From Xenorhabdus miraniensis (lineage in GTDB: Bacteria; Pseudomonadota; Gammaproteobacteria; Enterobacterales; Enterobacteriaceae): DNA of 64,000 nucleotides. Under the pieces are notes generated by a model. It was given only the letters and a program-made list of their open reading frames with translations, did not search any database and was not told the DNA's origin. Position 1 is the stretch's first letter. Each line of letters opens with the position of its first letter. The position numbers and the translations under genes were made by a program. The stretch spans positions 186,001-250,000 of the forward strand of contig NZ_NITZ01000001.1 of NCBI RefSeq assembly GCF_002632615.1, given 5' to 3'. Shown here piece by piece: positions 37,924-46,604 of the stretch.

Positions 37924-39020
37924 CTTCTTGTTCCTTCTAAATATATATCAAGGTTAATCAATTTAGTAAATGCCTCATGATTAGACTCATGTAAATTAAA
38001 ATCCTCCGCATTATTTGATGATATCATTGCGGCATTTCTTGATATAATTTTCCAATTTTCCAGAGGAATATTATTGATAATATAAGGATGATGACTTGTC
38101 AGGATAAATTGTAAACCCTTCCCTGTTTCCATAAGAATATCAGTAATATCATTGATACAGTTCACACCAAAACCATTCTCAAACTCATCAATAAGAAATA
38201 CGGTACCTTCTGGGCTTAAATAGATATAAGCTATTTGTATTAACGCCTTTAGCATTCCAGATGACATTTCGTGTTGAGAAATCCATTCTTCAATGCCTTT
38301 TTCTTTAATTTTCAATTTAATTAGAGTAATATTATGTGATGGTACAATATCTTCTTTTTCAATTAAAATATCTTCAACCAGTGGAAATATTTCTTCATAT
38401 CTATTTTTTATAGAACAAAAAAGTTTTTGATTTTTCTTCTGACATAAATAGAGCTTATAATAAATATTATTTACTATTGTAGCCTTAACATCATTAACAT
38501 TTTCCATATCCTTAAGTAAAGGAATAGATTTAATTCTATCATCAATCGTTTCTATTGCTACTATTTTTCTGAAGTTTTCTCTAATAATTCCAATGTCATC
38601 TTCTTCACGTAATAAGCTAACCACACTTTCATTCTGAGATAACTTAACTATTGAAGTACCATTATAAATTATCCCCTCTCTATTTCTTTTAATCACCTCC
38701 TTATTATCTATAATCAGACTTTCTTTAACAATAGATGCTTTTTCTCTTTCTTCTTTGTAAGAGAAGAGATTATCTATATCATCATAGATCCGATCAAATT
38801 CTCCAGACCAAATATACTTATTTTCATTAATTTCAAATTCAACCGCCCAACTAAAACCACTAATACCTTCTCCATTTGCAATACGGGTTAATTTATTCAG
38901 CGCTGATAATATTTGCGTCTTACCAACTCCAGATGCACCGACTAACAAAGTTAAACTATCAAAGTTTATCTTTTCAATTTTTAGATTTTTGTAACATGAT
39001 GCTAATGATAGTATTTTCAT
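37920..39020 (-). CDS. OLD-like AAA ATPase of a two-gene putative defence module
   Basis: A 366-aa SMC/ABC-type ATPase. Walker A GASGVGKT is at residues 28-35. A divergent insert covers about 60-245, followed by a signature-like MSSGM (252-256), Walker B FLIDEFEN (275-282) and switch SHHP (309-312). This is the AAA15/AAA21 layout of the ATPase half of OLD-family systems with the nuclease encoded separately in the next gene. Very AT-rich, no core-genome counterpart in the E. coli argI region, and flanked by a toxin remnant, all consistent with horizontal gain. The role in phage defence is inference. Confidence 0.72.
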   Translation of the reverse strand: MKILSLASCYKNLKIEKINFDSLTLLVGASGVGKTQILSALNKLTRIANGEGISGFSWAVEFEINENKYIWSGEFDRIYDDIDNLFSYKEEREKASIVKESLIIDNKEVIKRNREGIIYNGTSIVKLSQNESVVSLLREEDDIGIIRENFRKIVAIETIDDRIKSIPLLKDMENVNDVKATIVNNIYYKLYLCQKKNQKLFCSIKNRYEEIFPLVEDILIEKEDIVPSHNITLIKLKIKEKGIEEWISQHEMSSGMLKALIQIAYIYLSPEGTVFLIDEFENGFGVNCINDITDILMETGKGLQFILTSHHPYIINNIPLENWKIISRNAAMISSNNAEDFNLHESNHEAFTKLINLDIYLEGTRR

Positions 39021-39240
39021 ATCGCGCTCTCTTCATTTTAGAGAAAATAGTTTCTCTTTTATTATTTAACATCCTTATTTTACTTATACATATAATATTT
39101 TCAATGAGTTATAAGTAACACTACAAATTTAACAACTTGTGATAAAAATATCTCACAGAAATGACTGTGATAGTCATAAATTAGCATATATATAGCTTTA
39201 GCTCTATATCTTGATCGGTTCTGTCAGTGCCAATTTATCA
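39021..39240. other. Gap upstream of the ATPase gene
   Basis: About 220 bp of AT-rich sequence, presumably the promoter region of the ATPase/TOPRIM pair on the minus strand. Nothing else seen. Confidence 0.4.
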
Positions 39241-39520
39241 ATCAGCTTACGCTCCCAATCAGTTCTTCACAAAATTTTTTCATGAAGCTCCCCCTGCAAC
39301 ACAGGATGAGCTTATGCAGATTATTTCTTACCATCCTGAACAGATTCAGGCCGTCTCCTGTTCCCACAGGATCGGCACTTAACCAGCGAGAGAGTCACGA
39401 CTGATAATAACGGTAGCCATAATAATATAGCCCTGTCACATCCCGCTCTTTGCCTGAATATCGGATGGCCTTGTAGCTTGCAATTCCCCTCTCATAGTTC
39501 AGATCAGTTATTGTCTTGTA
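39241..39520 (-). pseudogene. Remnant of a TccC/Rhs-type toxin gene core
   Basis: The minus strand translates in one frame as LNYERGIASYKAIRYSGKER followed by DVTGLYYYGYRYYQS, a stop, then LSRWLSADPVGTGDGLNLF and RMVRNN before unrelated sequence. RYSGKERD, GLYYYGYRYY and RWLSADP are the hallmark end of the conserved core of Tc-toxin C subunits (TccC) and related Rhs proteins, just before the variable toxin domain. Only about 70 codons survive, one of them a stop, so this is a decayed fragment. No start, upstream YD repeats or toxin domain is present. Confidence 0.85.
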
Positions 39521-39758
39521 CAGTGACTATGGATGTTTTGTAATGAACCTGAAGGGATTTATTTGTCATAATTAGGACTCTCATTAAGAAATAACGGGAT
39601 GTGTTGATAATTTTCTGAGAATTGAGATCACTGCACTGAATTTCGTCCCCTGATTGAGAGCATCATTGCACGCACTTTTGATAATAATTTTTGAATATAA
39701 ATGTATCCAATTCACTTGATAATGCAGGATTCAAGTGAATCAGATATAAAGGCAGATA
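39521..39758. other. Gap between toxin remnant and the 317-aa gene
   Basis: About 240 bp. It includes an inverted repeat, ATTCACTTGA (39710-39719) against TCAAGTGAAT (39731-39740), just downstream of the 317-aa gene on the minus strand, a possible terminator. Nothing else is supportable. Confidence 0.45.
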
Positions 39759-40712
39759 TTAATCAGCATCTTCAAGATGTAAAAACATGCTGTCAATATT
39801 TCTCATCACAGAAAATTTAGCAAGACACCCGAAATTATCAATGATATTGATACGGCCTCCTAGATTATCTTCGTCACGTTTATAGTGAAATTTATCACAA
39901 CATCCAACAGTAGCCCTGATAAACTGGTTACCACTTATGATTGGTATAGGCCAGTCACCATAGGGTAAACCTGCTGCTGCCATCGTATCTTCAATTCTGC
40001 AATCCTCCTTAATTATATCCATCTCTAACACAGTACCGGATTGTATTTGGTTATTGGATGTCCTTTTATAAACGGTTATTCCCAACCATGTATCTTGATG
40101 TCCTATTAGTTCCTGCTTCTTTATTGTTAATGAGTAGGGTAATATCCAACAAAGTATATAAACCCTTACGTAATACCCTTCTTCAAATTCATGATTTGCA
40201 ATGAGATTAGATTTTAATCGAAGATCAGATCTATAGATTCTATACGGTTTATGTGGAGTGACTGTCAGAATATTTAAATACTTCTGCATATTGGTTGTGT
40301 ATTTATTTCCATCTATAGTTACCACAACCATAAATTCCATACTCTTATAATTTTTCGTATTCGTCCGCAAATAACGATAAATAGTTTCTTTTTTATCTTC
40401 ATCCTCTAACATAATTGAATTTACTGTGCTATCTATATTTTTCTTATCATCCAAAAGCCCTTCATCGTACTCATTTTTGATTTTATCACATGACCAATCT
40501 GGATAGAGAGGCACATTCGGATCCGTACTGCGGGCAGTCATTGTCACACTCTCTTTCTCTTCATCAGTTAAAGGCGTATTTACTCCATCCACTTGTTTTA
40601 TAATACGAATGGCTACCCTAACTTGATGATTTCCATTGGCATAAAGCTTATCTGTCGCTTTGGTATTCCCATCAACAAAATAGGCTTCAAAAGAAAATAA
40701 AGAAACAGTCAT
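39759..40712 (-). CDS. Unrecognised 317-aa protein
   Basis: 317 aa, no signal peptide and no membrane helix. It begins MTVSLFSFEAYFVDGNTKAT and has alternating hydrophobic and polar stretches suggesting beta-sandwich folds. The region VRVAIRIIKQVDGVNTPLTDEEKESVTMTA looks like an Ig-like beta domain; the second half contains a Cys pair (VGCCDKF) and several Trp. I do not recognise the family. The start is preceded by AAAGGGAGG, a strong ribosome-binding site. It neighbours a Tc-toxin remnant, so it may belong to a toxin or defence island, but no function can be stated. Confidence 0.65.
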   Translation of the reverse strand: MTVSLFSFEAYFVDGNTKATDKLYANGNHQVRVAIRIIKQVDGVNTPLTDEEKESVTMTARSTDPNVPLYPDWSCDKIKNEYDEGLLDDKKNIDSTVNSIMLEDEDKKETIYRYLRTNTKNYKSMEFMVVVTIDGNKYTTNMQKYLNILTVTPHKPYRIYRSDLRLKSNLIANHEFEEGYYVRVYILCWILPYSLTIKKQELIGHQDTWLGITVYKRTSNNQIQSGTVLEMDIIKEDCRIEDTMAAAGLPYGDWPIPIISGNQFIRATVGCCDKFHYKRDEDNLGGRINIIDNFGCLAKFSVMRNIDSMFLHLEDAD

Positions 40713-41122
40713 TTGACCACCTCCCTTTTTATGCCATGTGTATGCCTCAACGGACGGGGTTTGTTACGCTTTTTGGTTAAACCCTACATGAAATGTTCAT
40801 TCACGCTCAGACACTATCATATTCTTAAAAAATCAATATCATAATAAATATTAAACATTTGGGATAACTCATAATGTGCTATATTTATTTAATATCATTA
40901 AAACACTATGTTTTATTTTTATCATGAAAATTCATAGCATAAATATATTTATTAATGCAGATGTCTTCACTACAATAAATTTTCACTACAATAAAAAATA
41001 AAAACACCCCAATTGGTTTCTATATCTATTATAGCATATTTGTTGATTGCAACCCAAAATCTCTTGGGCAGATATTTATCTTACCCAAAGAGAATAATGA
41101 AAAAACACATAATTTGTAACAA
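40713..41122. other. AT-rich intergenic region
   Basis: About 410 bp. It includes a short direct repeat, TTCACTACAATAAA (near 40966 and 40982). No gene can be supported; the promoter of the 317-aa gene should be at its left end. Confidence 0.4.
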
Positions 41123-41749
41123 TCAATATCGCCGACTACTCAACACTAATTTAAACGCAAAAAACAAAAATAGCCCGCCGGTTGCGCGATTCATCCACTT
41201 AATCACATTTTCACGACGTAATAGATGGGAAAGAGGGCGTGTGGCGTAAATCAATGACAGCGACCACAATGTGCCAAGCAATACATGGATCGTGACCAAA
41301 CTGAAAGTCCATAAAATAGCTGAGTGCCCTTGGGGGATAAATTGGGGCAGGAATGAAACATAAAATACGCCCATTTTCGGGTTGAGGACATTACCCAACA
41401 TCCCTCTGATAAACCAATTATGGCCTTTAACCGAAGAAGAAGCCTCTTCCCCAAGATCCTTTTTGGGATGCCAAATCATTTGAATTCCCAACCAGCATAA
41501 ATACAGTGCACCACACCATTTCAATATGTTAAATGCCAACTCTGATACAGCAATCAATGTGCCAAGACCAAATGCCACCATTGCTCCCCAAATGAAGCAG
41601 CCCGCATTAATGCCAAGTGCCGCTTGGAAGGCTTTTTTACCGCCTTCCGCTGTTGCGGTTCTCAAAACAAGTGCTGTATCCAGACCCGGGGTCAATGTGA
41701 GTAATGTCGCCGCAACAGTAAATGCAAGCAGGGAATCCATAACTGCCAT
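41123..41749 (-). CDS. LysE/RhtB-family amino-acid exporter
   Basis: 208 aa with about six membrane helices and the RhtB/LysE N-terminal signature LTLTPGLDTALVLRTATAEGGKKAFQAALGINAGC. The conserved NPKMGVFYVSFLPQF segment follows at mid-length. Exports amino acids or related small molecules; the substrate cannot be inferred. Monocistronic, downstream of kptA on the same strand but 48 bp apart from it. Confidence 0.9.
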   Translation of the reverse strand: MAVMDSLLAFTVAATLLTLTPGLDTALVLRTATAEGGKKAFQAALGINAGCFIWGAMVAFGLGTLIAVSELAFNILKWCGALYLCWLGIQMIWHPKKDLGEEASSSVKGHNWFIRGMLGNVLNPKMGVFYVSFLPQFIPQGHSAILWTFSLVTIHVLLGTLWSLSLIYATRPLSHLLRRENVIKWMNRATGGLFLFFAFKLVLSSRRY

Positions 41750-41797
41750 GTTTATCTCCGAAGTAAAAACAGGGTAAAAATCAGCTTACTTAACATG

Positions 41798-42343
41798 CTA
41801 AATAATACGCATATATTCAACAGGCACGGATTTTATCAACCAAACGCCATTATCCGCCTGATGAAACTTGAAACCGTGTTCATACATCAACTGGGCTTCA
41901 ATTTTCAAGATAACAACTTTGCCATGACGCTGCCCCACTTTAGTCGCTGTGGATTGATCTGCCGATAAATGCACGTAATGGCGTGTTCCCGCCACTAGAC
42001 CTTGTTTAAAAATCGAATCCAAAAAATGGGTGGCAGTACCGTGATACAAAATCACTGGCGGGATTTTTTCTTGATAGCCAATATCCACCAGCTTAGTCGA
42101 ATGCCCCTGTACTGCTCTGATGCGCTTTTGATCTTCTGAAATGGCAAACCGTTTTTTATCATTAGTCGCAACAACTTGCTCAATAAGTGCATAGTTCAAT
42201 CGCTTACCGTGCTTAGCGGCACATTTTATCAGTGTGCCGATATCCACCCATCCTTCACTATCCAATACTAAACCAATGGATTCCGGTTGATGGCGCAACA
42301 CGTAACTTAAAAACTTACTGATCTTAGTATCGACTCGATCCAT
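41798..42343 (-). CDS. kptA: tRNA 2'-phosphotransferase KptA (Tpt1)
   Basis: 181 aa of the KptA/Tpt1 family. Conserved blocks are [38 protein letters not shown] and NGVWL. It transfers an internal 2'-phosphate of RNA to NAD, leaving a clean 3'-5' junction. Last gene of an operon with an RNA ligase and a nucleotidyltransferase, so its expected substrate is a repaired RNA. RtcB itself does not leave a 2'-phosphate, so KptA implies another ligation chemistry or damaged end as well. Confidence 0.93.
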   Translation of the reverse strand: MDRVDTKISKFLSYVLRHQPESIGLVLDSEGWVDIGTLIKCAAKHGKRLNYALIEQVVATNDKKRFAISEDQKRIRAVQGHSTKLVDIGYQEKIPPVILYHGTATHFLDSIFKQGLVAGTRHYVHLSADQSTATKVGQRHGKVVILKIEAQLMYEHGFKFHQADNGVWLIKSVPVEYMRII

Positions 42344-42403
42344 GTTTTTACCTGTTAGTCTGAATTCCCTATGTTTGATGATGAATGTTTGATGATGATA
42401 AAG

Positions 42404-43213
42404 CTAACGTTTCATCACCCAACGCCTTAAATAATCATCCAGCAGTGCATAGCCGCGTTCACGCTTATCTTTAAGCTCACAGCGCATCAAAGTTTCATCC
42501 AATTCCGATTCAATAAAAGTGTGAATTCTCGGTTTACGCGGGCCATATTCGGCCTCATTTGCTGCCCGTTTAATTCGCAGCAGATCATCAATTTCCATTT
42601 TTAATTGCAGATCATCCACCGTTCCCGCCACCAGCGTTGTAAAATCTACCGGTGGCATGCCCTTGCCCATTTCAATCCAACGGATAGCAAGTAAGGAACG
42701 CAATACATAAAAGTATTTCTTTAACCGAACTTCTTCACCTTGCAGATAACCCCGAAAGTTTTTCTTCGCCATCGAAAGATAGTGATAGCGGGCTTTAATA
42801 TCCGAAAAGAAATGCGGCACCATCGTTTTCAACCCATTAGTAGCCGCTGGGTCAGCTTGGTAAATAAGAGGAGAATCCAGCCATTCCATCAAAGTGGGGT
42901 TGGCTTGTTTCAGCAATTTCAAAGCCTTACGCAGTTCCCAACCACTGATATCCAATTCGTCACTGATCGGCAATTCTATGACATCCCGGCCCGCTTCCAC
43001 TTTGAGATACCAATCTACCGGATGAACGTAAATAAATCGCACATCATAATCACTATCAGGTGAGGCAAAACCCCACCCGCGACTGCCTGATTCACAAGCG
43101 TATAATATCCGCACGCCATAATTTTTTTCTATTCCGGCCAGTTCCTGTCTGATGCGCGAACGCATGGCAGGACTAACCATTCTTGTTTTTATTTCCCTTT
43201 CCATTTCTTCCAT
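42404..43213 (-). CDS. RNA-repair-associated nucleotidyltransferase (RlaP-like)
   Basis: A 269-aa Pol-beta-superfamily nucleotidyltransferase. The motif GSRGWGFASPDSDYDVRFIY (about residues 43-62) carries the GS and two Asp residues of the active site. It matches RlaP, found next to RNA ligases, which is proposed to trim or prepare RNA ends. It begins 19 bp after the rtcB stop and is 60 bp from kptA, in the same operon. Confidence 0.85.
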   Translation of the reverse strand: MEEMEREIKTRMVSPAMRSRIRQELAGIEKNYGVRILYACESGSRGWGFASPDSDYDVRFIYVHPVDWYLKVEAGRDVIELPISDELDISGWELRKALKLLKQANPTLMEWLDSPLIYQADPAATNGLKTMVPHFFSDIKARYHYLSMAKKNFRGYLQGEEVRLKKYFYVLRSLLAIRWIEMGKGMPPVDFTTLVAGTVDDLQLKMEIDDLLRIKRAANEAEYGPRKPRIHTFIESELDETLMRCELKDKRERGYALLDDYLRRWVMKR

Positions 43214-43232
43214 TTTTCCTACTTCTTGATAC

Positions 43233-44489
43233 TTATCCTTTTACGCATACTACCTGACGCAAGGTATGCACGATTTCTACCAGCGATGATTGAGCCTCCA
43301 TTACCGCGTCAATATCCTTGTACGCCATTGGAATTTCATCGATCACATCGCTATCTTTACGGCATTCCACATGGGCCGTTGCACGCCGTTGATCGCTTAC
43401 GGTAAAGCGTTTTTTCGCCTCGGTACGACTCATTACCCGGCCTGCTCCGTGACTACATGAGCAGAAACTCTCTTCGTTTCCAAGGCCGCGGACAATATAG
43501 CTTTTCGCGCCCATTGAACCCGGAATAATTCCCATTTGACCTTTACGGGCAGATACCGCCCCTTTACGCGTTACCAAAACCTCTTCACCGTAATGCAGTT
43601 CACGTTGTACGTAGTTATGGTGACAATTCACCGCTTCCTGCTGTGTTGTAAAAGGTTTCGGGATTTCGCGAGACAACGCTTCAAGCACGCGGTGCATCAT
43701 CACTTCCCGGTTCTGGCGAGCATAATCCTGCGCCCAACCGACCGCTTCCATATAGTCGTCAAAATAGCGGCTTCTTTCCTCGAAATACGCCAAATCGCGA
43801 TCAGGCAGGTTAGCGATATGCTGCTGCATATCTTTCTGCGCCAGCGTGATAAATAAGTTACCGATAGCGTTACCAACACCACGGGAACCGCTATGTAGCA
43901 TCACCCAAACGCGATCCGCTTCATCAAGACATAATTCGATAAAATGGTTCCCGGTTCCCAACGTTCCTAAATGATGATGGTTATTGGTATTCAACAACTT
44001 GGGGTATTTGTCGGTAATACGCTTAAATCCATCCGCCAACGTCCCCCAATGTTGATCCACAATCTCCGGCGTTTTATTCCAAGAACCTTTATCGCGACTT
44101 CCGCGATTTACGGTACGCCCATGCGGTACAGCGGCTTCAATGGCATGACGGATATTCAACAGGCTATCCGGTAAATCAGAGGCCACTAACGAAGTACGTA
44201 CCGCAATCATTCCACAACCGATATCCACCCCAACCGCAGCCGGAATAATCGCACCACGTGTCGGGATCACACTACCAATCGTAGAGCCTTTACCGACATG
44301 GACATCCGGCATTACCGCAAGGTGCCTGAAAACGAAAGGCATCTTGGCCGTATTCTGCAACTGGATAATGGCTTTAGGATCAACCGGTACGCCGTTCGTC
44401 CACATCTTCACTGGCGAGCCATTCTCTTGCGCCAATAAGTTATAATCGTTGGTTTTCATTTCACTGGTTTCCACTTTAATTATTGTCAT
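43233..44489 (-). CDS. rtcB: RNA-splicing ligase RtcB
   Basis: 418 aa (E. coli 408). Metal and GTP ligands are in GVDIGCGM, NHHHLGTLGTGNHFIEL and SRGVG; the guanylated His lies in the SHGAGRVMSR block. RtcB joins 2',3'-cyclic phosphate or 3'-phosphate ends to 5'-OH ends, with GTP and Mn. Start ATG overlaps the upstream SPFH gene stop (ATGA) with ribosome-binding site AAAGGAGAACAA. No rtcA cyclase gene is present in this operon. Confidence 0.97.
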   Translation of the reverse strand: MTIIKVETSEMKTNDYNLLAQENGSPVKMWTNGVPVDPKAIIQLQNTAKMPFVFRHLAVMPDVHVGKGSTIGSVIPTRGAIIPAAVGVDIGCGMIAVRTSLVASDLPDSLLNIRHAIEAAVPHGRTVNRGSRDKGSWNKTPEIVDQHWGTLADGFKRITDKYPKLLNTNNHHHLGTLGTGNHFIELCLDEADRVWVMLHSGSRGVGNAIGNLFITLAQKDMQQHIANLPDRDLAYFEERSRYFDDYMEAVGWAQDYARQNREVMMHRVLEALSREIPKPFTTQQEAVNCHHNYVQRELHYGEEVLVTRKGAVSARKGQMGIIPGSMGAKSYIVRGLGNEESFCSCSHGAGRVMSRTEAKKRFTVSDQRRATAHVECRKDSDVIDEIPMAYKDIDAVMEAQSSLVEIVHTLRQVVCVKG

Positions 44490-46060
44490 TTTTGTTCTCC
44501 TTTAATTTGTACCAATCCGTTTAGAACCTGATCTAAACCGCCATATACTGAAATTTGATTAATTCGTTCCGCGATACTTTCCAGTGTTTCTAACTCTTTT
44601 AAACGCAAAGCGATCGGGTTGTTTTCCATCACTTTTGCGGTATTTAACAGTGAACGTGTCGCCGCCGTTTCCTCCCGACGACGGATCACGTTAGCCTGTG
44701 CCGATTTTTCTGCCTCAACAACCTGCGACAAAATAGCTTTCATATCGCCGGGCAAAATAATGTCCTTAACTCCCAAAGAGGCCACTTCCAGCCCAAAATC
44801 GTGTATCACCTGCTGGATTTGTTTGTTTACCAGTTCATCAATGACTTGCTTATTTTCCAACAGCTCATCCAGAGAGCGTGTCCCCACAATTTCCCTCAAA
44901 GTGAATTGCAGCTCACGATACAGGTACGCCACAGGCTCGCTTAGTTTCTCGTAAGCCAGCAATACATCGTGATAACGCCAGTTGGCCGATAAATTGATGC
45001 GCAAATTAACTTTGTCGCGCGTTAAGATTTCTTGCCCGCTCACTTCCAGTGCTTGCAAACGGATATCAACTGTCTCAACCGTGACGTCATATCCAATCCG
45101 CCAGTACCCTTTTAAACCCGGCGGCAATAGCGCCTGCACTACACCATCCACTTTTAAGATCCCAACATGCCAGGCCGGAATCTGGGTGATCAAAACACTG
45201 TCCCATCCTTTCACACGACGCTGACGCAATGCAGAAGAAGACAACACAGAAACCAATTCAGACGAAACCTCCAGTTCTGAAGATTTATGTACCTCAACGC
45301 GACGTGAGTTACCATTTTTCCAATATAAGCAGCGCGTTGCAGGAGATAAAATTTCCACTAAAACATCATGCTCATACAGCAACCCCATTTCATCGTCCGC
45401 AATCTGGATGTCATCACAATATTGCTCTACCCAATCGCTATGGTGCTGACGCAAATGCTCAGCCAAATCTTCTTCAACCAGCGCCTGTGAACGGGTATCA
45501 ATGATTTCAACCTCGACATGGTGTCCAAAACACCAGTAACCTTGCAAACCGGGCTGCAATAACTGTTGCACCATACCGTCAATGATCAAAACGCCGATAT
45601 GCCACGCGGGAATCTGGACGATCAACGTACCATCTAATCCTTTGACGCTGCGTTTACGTACTTTTGAAGGCTGTAATAAGGCCAATAACTCGGGAGATAT
45701 CCTCTGTTCTGTGGCCTTACGTATTTCAATTCGGCGCTGTCTATCATTTTTCCAATACAAACGACGAGCGGCTGGTGGTATGATTTCCGTTAATAAATCA
45801 TGTTCATACAGCAGCCCTATTTCATCTTCTGCAAACTGAATATCGTCGCAGTGCTGCTCAACCCAATCGACATGGTACTGGCGTAAGTGTTCTGCCAATT
45901 TTGTCTCGATTTCATCGCCATTCAGTGAAAAAACCTTTAATTCCAGTTTGTTAAACCAGTCATAGAAACGATACTCGCCTGCGGTCAAAACCTTTTGGTA
46001 TTCACCCTCTTTTGCCAATAAACCAATTTGTCCCTGCAATATTTTGATTTTTTTCATCAT
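44486..46060 (-). CDS. SPFH/band-7 (slipin) protein of the RNA-repair operon, with duplicated N-terminal domain
   Basis: 524 aa, taking the start at ATG 46060 after AGAAGGAAAATAAC; an upstream in-frame ATG at 46132 lies in the structured leader and lacks a ribosome-binding site. A domain of about 145 aa occurs twice. The first copy starts at LAEHLRQYHVDWVEQHCDDI and the second at LAEHLRQHHSDWVEQYCDDI; both contain LLYEHD, RRLYWKN/RCLYWKN, QIPAWHIGVL/QIPAWHVGIL and GLQGYW/GLKGYW. The SPFH domain (about 320-480) follows, with an Ala/Glu-rich helix. No signal peptide or clear membrane helix. Slipin-like proteins are recurrent partners of RtcB in RtcR-controlled operons; their job there is not established. 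Confidence 0.85.
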   Translation of the reverse strand: MMKKIKILQGQIGLLAKEGEYQKVLTAGEYRFYDWFNKLELKVFSLNGDEIETKLAEHLRQYHVDWVEQHCDDIQFAEDEIGLLYEHDLLTEIIPPAARRLYWKNDRQRRIEIRKATEQRISPELLALLQPSKVRKRSVKGLDGTLIVQIPAWHIGVLIIDGMVQQLLQPGLQGYWCFGHHVEVEIIDTRSQALVEEDLAEHLRQHHSDWVEQYCDDIQIADDEMGLLYEHDVLVEILSPATRCLYWKNGNSRRVEVHKSSELEVSSELVSVLSSSALRQRRVKGWDSVLITQIPAWHVGILKVDGVVQALLPPGLKGYWRIGYDVTVETVDIRLQALEVSGQEILTRDKVNLRINLSANWRYHDVLLAYEKLSEPVAYLYRELQFTLREIVGTRSLDELLENKQVIDELVNKQIQQVIHDFGLEVASLGVKDIILPGDMKAILSQVVEAEKSAQANVIRRREETAATRSLLNTAKVMENNPIALRLKELETLESIAERINQISVYGGLDQVLNGLVQIKGEQK

Positions 46061-46132
46061 TGTTATTTTCCTTCTGCTATTCCATTCATTCTGAAAACCG
46101 GGCATTAGCGCGAAGCCAAGGGGGGAATACAT

Positions 46133-46254
46133 CAGTACTTCACCTGCGGTAGCTCAGTATCCTGCCCTTAACCCAGCAGCATCTGCCGAGTCTTCAAAAT
46201 GGTGGCCCTCAACAGGCAGCCACGTTTTTATTGCTTTGTTTTACAGTGTGTTTT
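46133..46254 (-). other. Second structured segment of the RNA-repair leader
   Basis: Between the tRNA-like region and the SPFH gene the leader continues with further inverted repeats. GTGGC/GCCAC (about 46222 and 46202) is one; CTGC/GCAG around 46180-46163 is another. The plus-strand complement contains GGTAGCTCAGT, the opening of a typical D-arm (46148-46158). It may be part of the same RNA or a second degenerate tRNA-like unit. Confidence 0.35.
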
Positions 46255-46431
46255 ACTGGGAAAGTAAAAGACTTTATTTAATGTTACGAACTTGGGATTC
46301 GAACCCAACATAACCCTAATGTTGTTCATCAGTTGCCTTTCCACTGACGGAATACATGTGGCGTAATGACGTTATGCCATCACCCATGTACCGGCTGGAT
46401 TTTGAATCCATGCTATTTCAGTGTGTTGACT
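46255..46431 (-). ncRNA. tRNA-like structured leader of the RNA-repair operon
   Basis: On the minus strand, downstream of the sigma-54 promoter, several hairpins follow in tRNA-like order. First TGGA-TTCAAAA-TCCA (about 46412-46398), with the same loop as the leuX anticodon loop. Next a long hairpin closed by TACATG/CATGTA. Then a D-arm-like TCAGT...ACTGA with GG in the loop, an anticodon-arm-like AACAT-TAGGGTT-ATGTT, and a canonical T-arm, TTGGG-TTCGAAT-CCCAA (about 46303-46287). There is no normal variable loop, no U33-like base, no convincing 7-bp acceptor stem and no CCA, so it is not a functional tRNA. It resembles the tRNA-like modules of Yrl RNAs found in some Rsr-Rtc operons, but no Rsr/Ro protein is encoded here. 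Confidence 0.6.
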
Positions 46432-46440
46432 CTCTGGTTA

Positions 46441-46457
46441 TTGCCAATTGCGTGCCA
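46441..46457 (-). promoter_or_regulatory. Sigma-54 promoter of the RNA-repair operon
   Basis: Minus-strand TGGCACGCAATTGGCA (46457-46442) matches the sigma-54 consensus TGGCACG-N4-TTGC at all key positions except one T; the GG and GC dinucleotides are correctly spaced. Transcription should start near 46431. Activation by the divergent RtcR fits the known control of rtcBA in E. coli. Confidence 0.82.
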
Positions 46458-46604
46458 ACATTGAAAAAAGCAGAAATATTTTTTATCTATTTGAAAAATA
46501 ATTGTTTTTATTTTCATTCATTCTTGATGATTGTTTTTACAGTTTAAATTTCTTATCTTTCTATATCGTTGTTTATAAATTCAGATAATCAAAAAGAGAA
46601 AACA

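Noticed and set aside
46061..46132. Upstream start of the SPFH protein (ATG 46132)
   Set aside because: It lies in the structured leader without a ribosome-binding site, whereas ATG 46060 has AGAAGGAAAATAAC upstream and gives the conserved N-terminus.
46255..46431. A functional tRNA gene in the Rtc leader
   Set aside because: T-arm and D-arm are convincing but there is no 7-bp acceptor stem, no variable loop, no CCA and the base before the anticodon is A instead of U.
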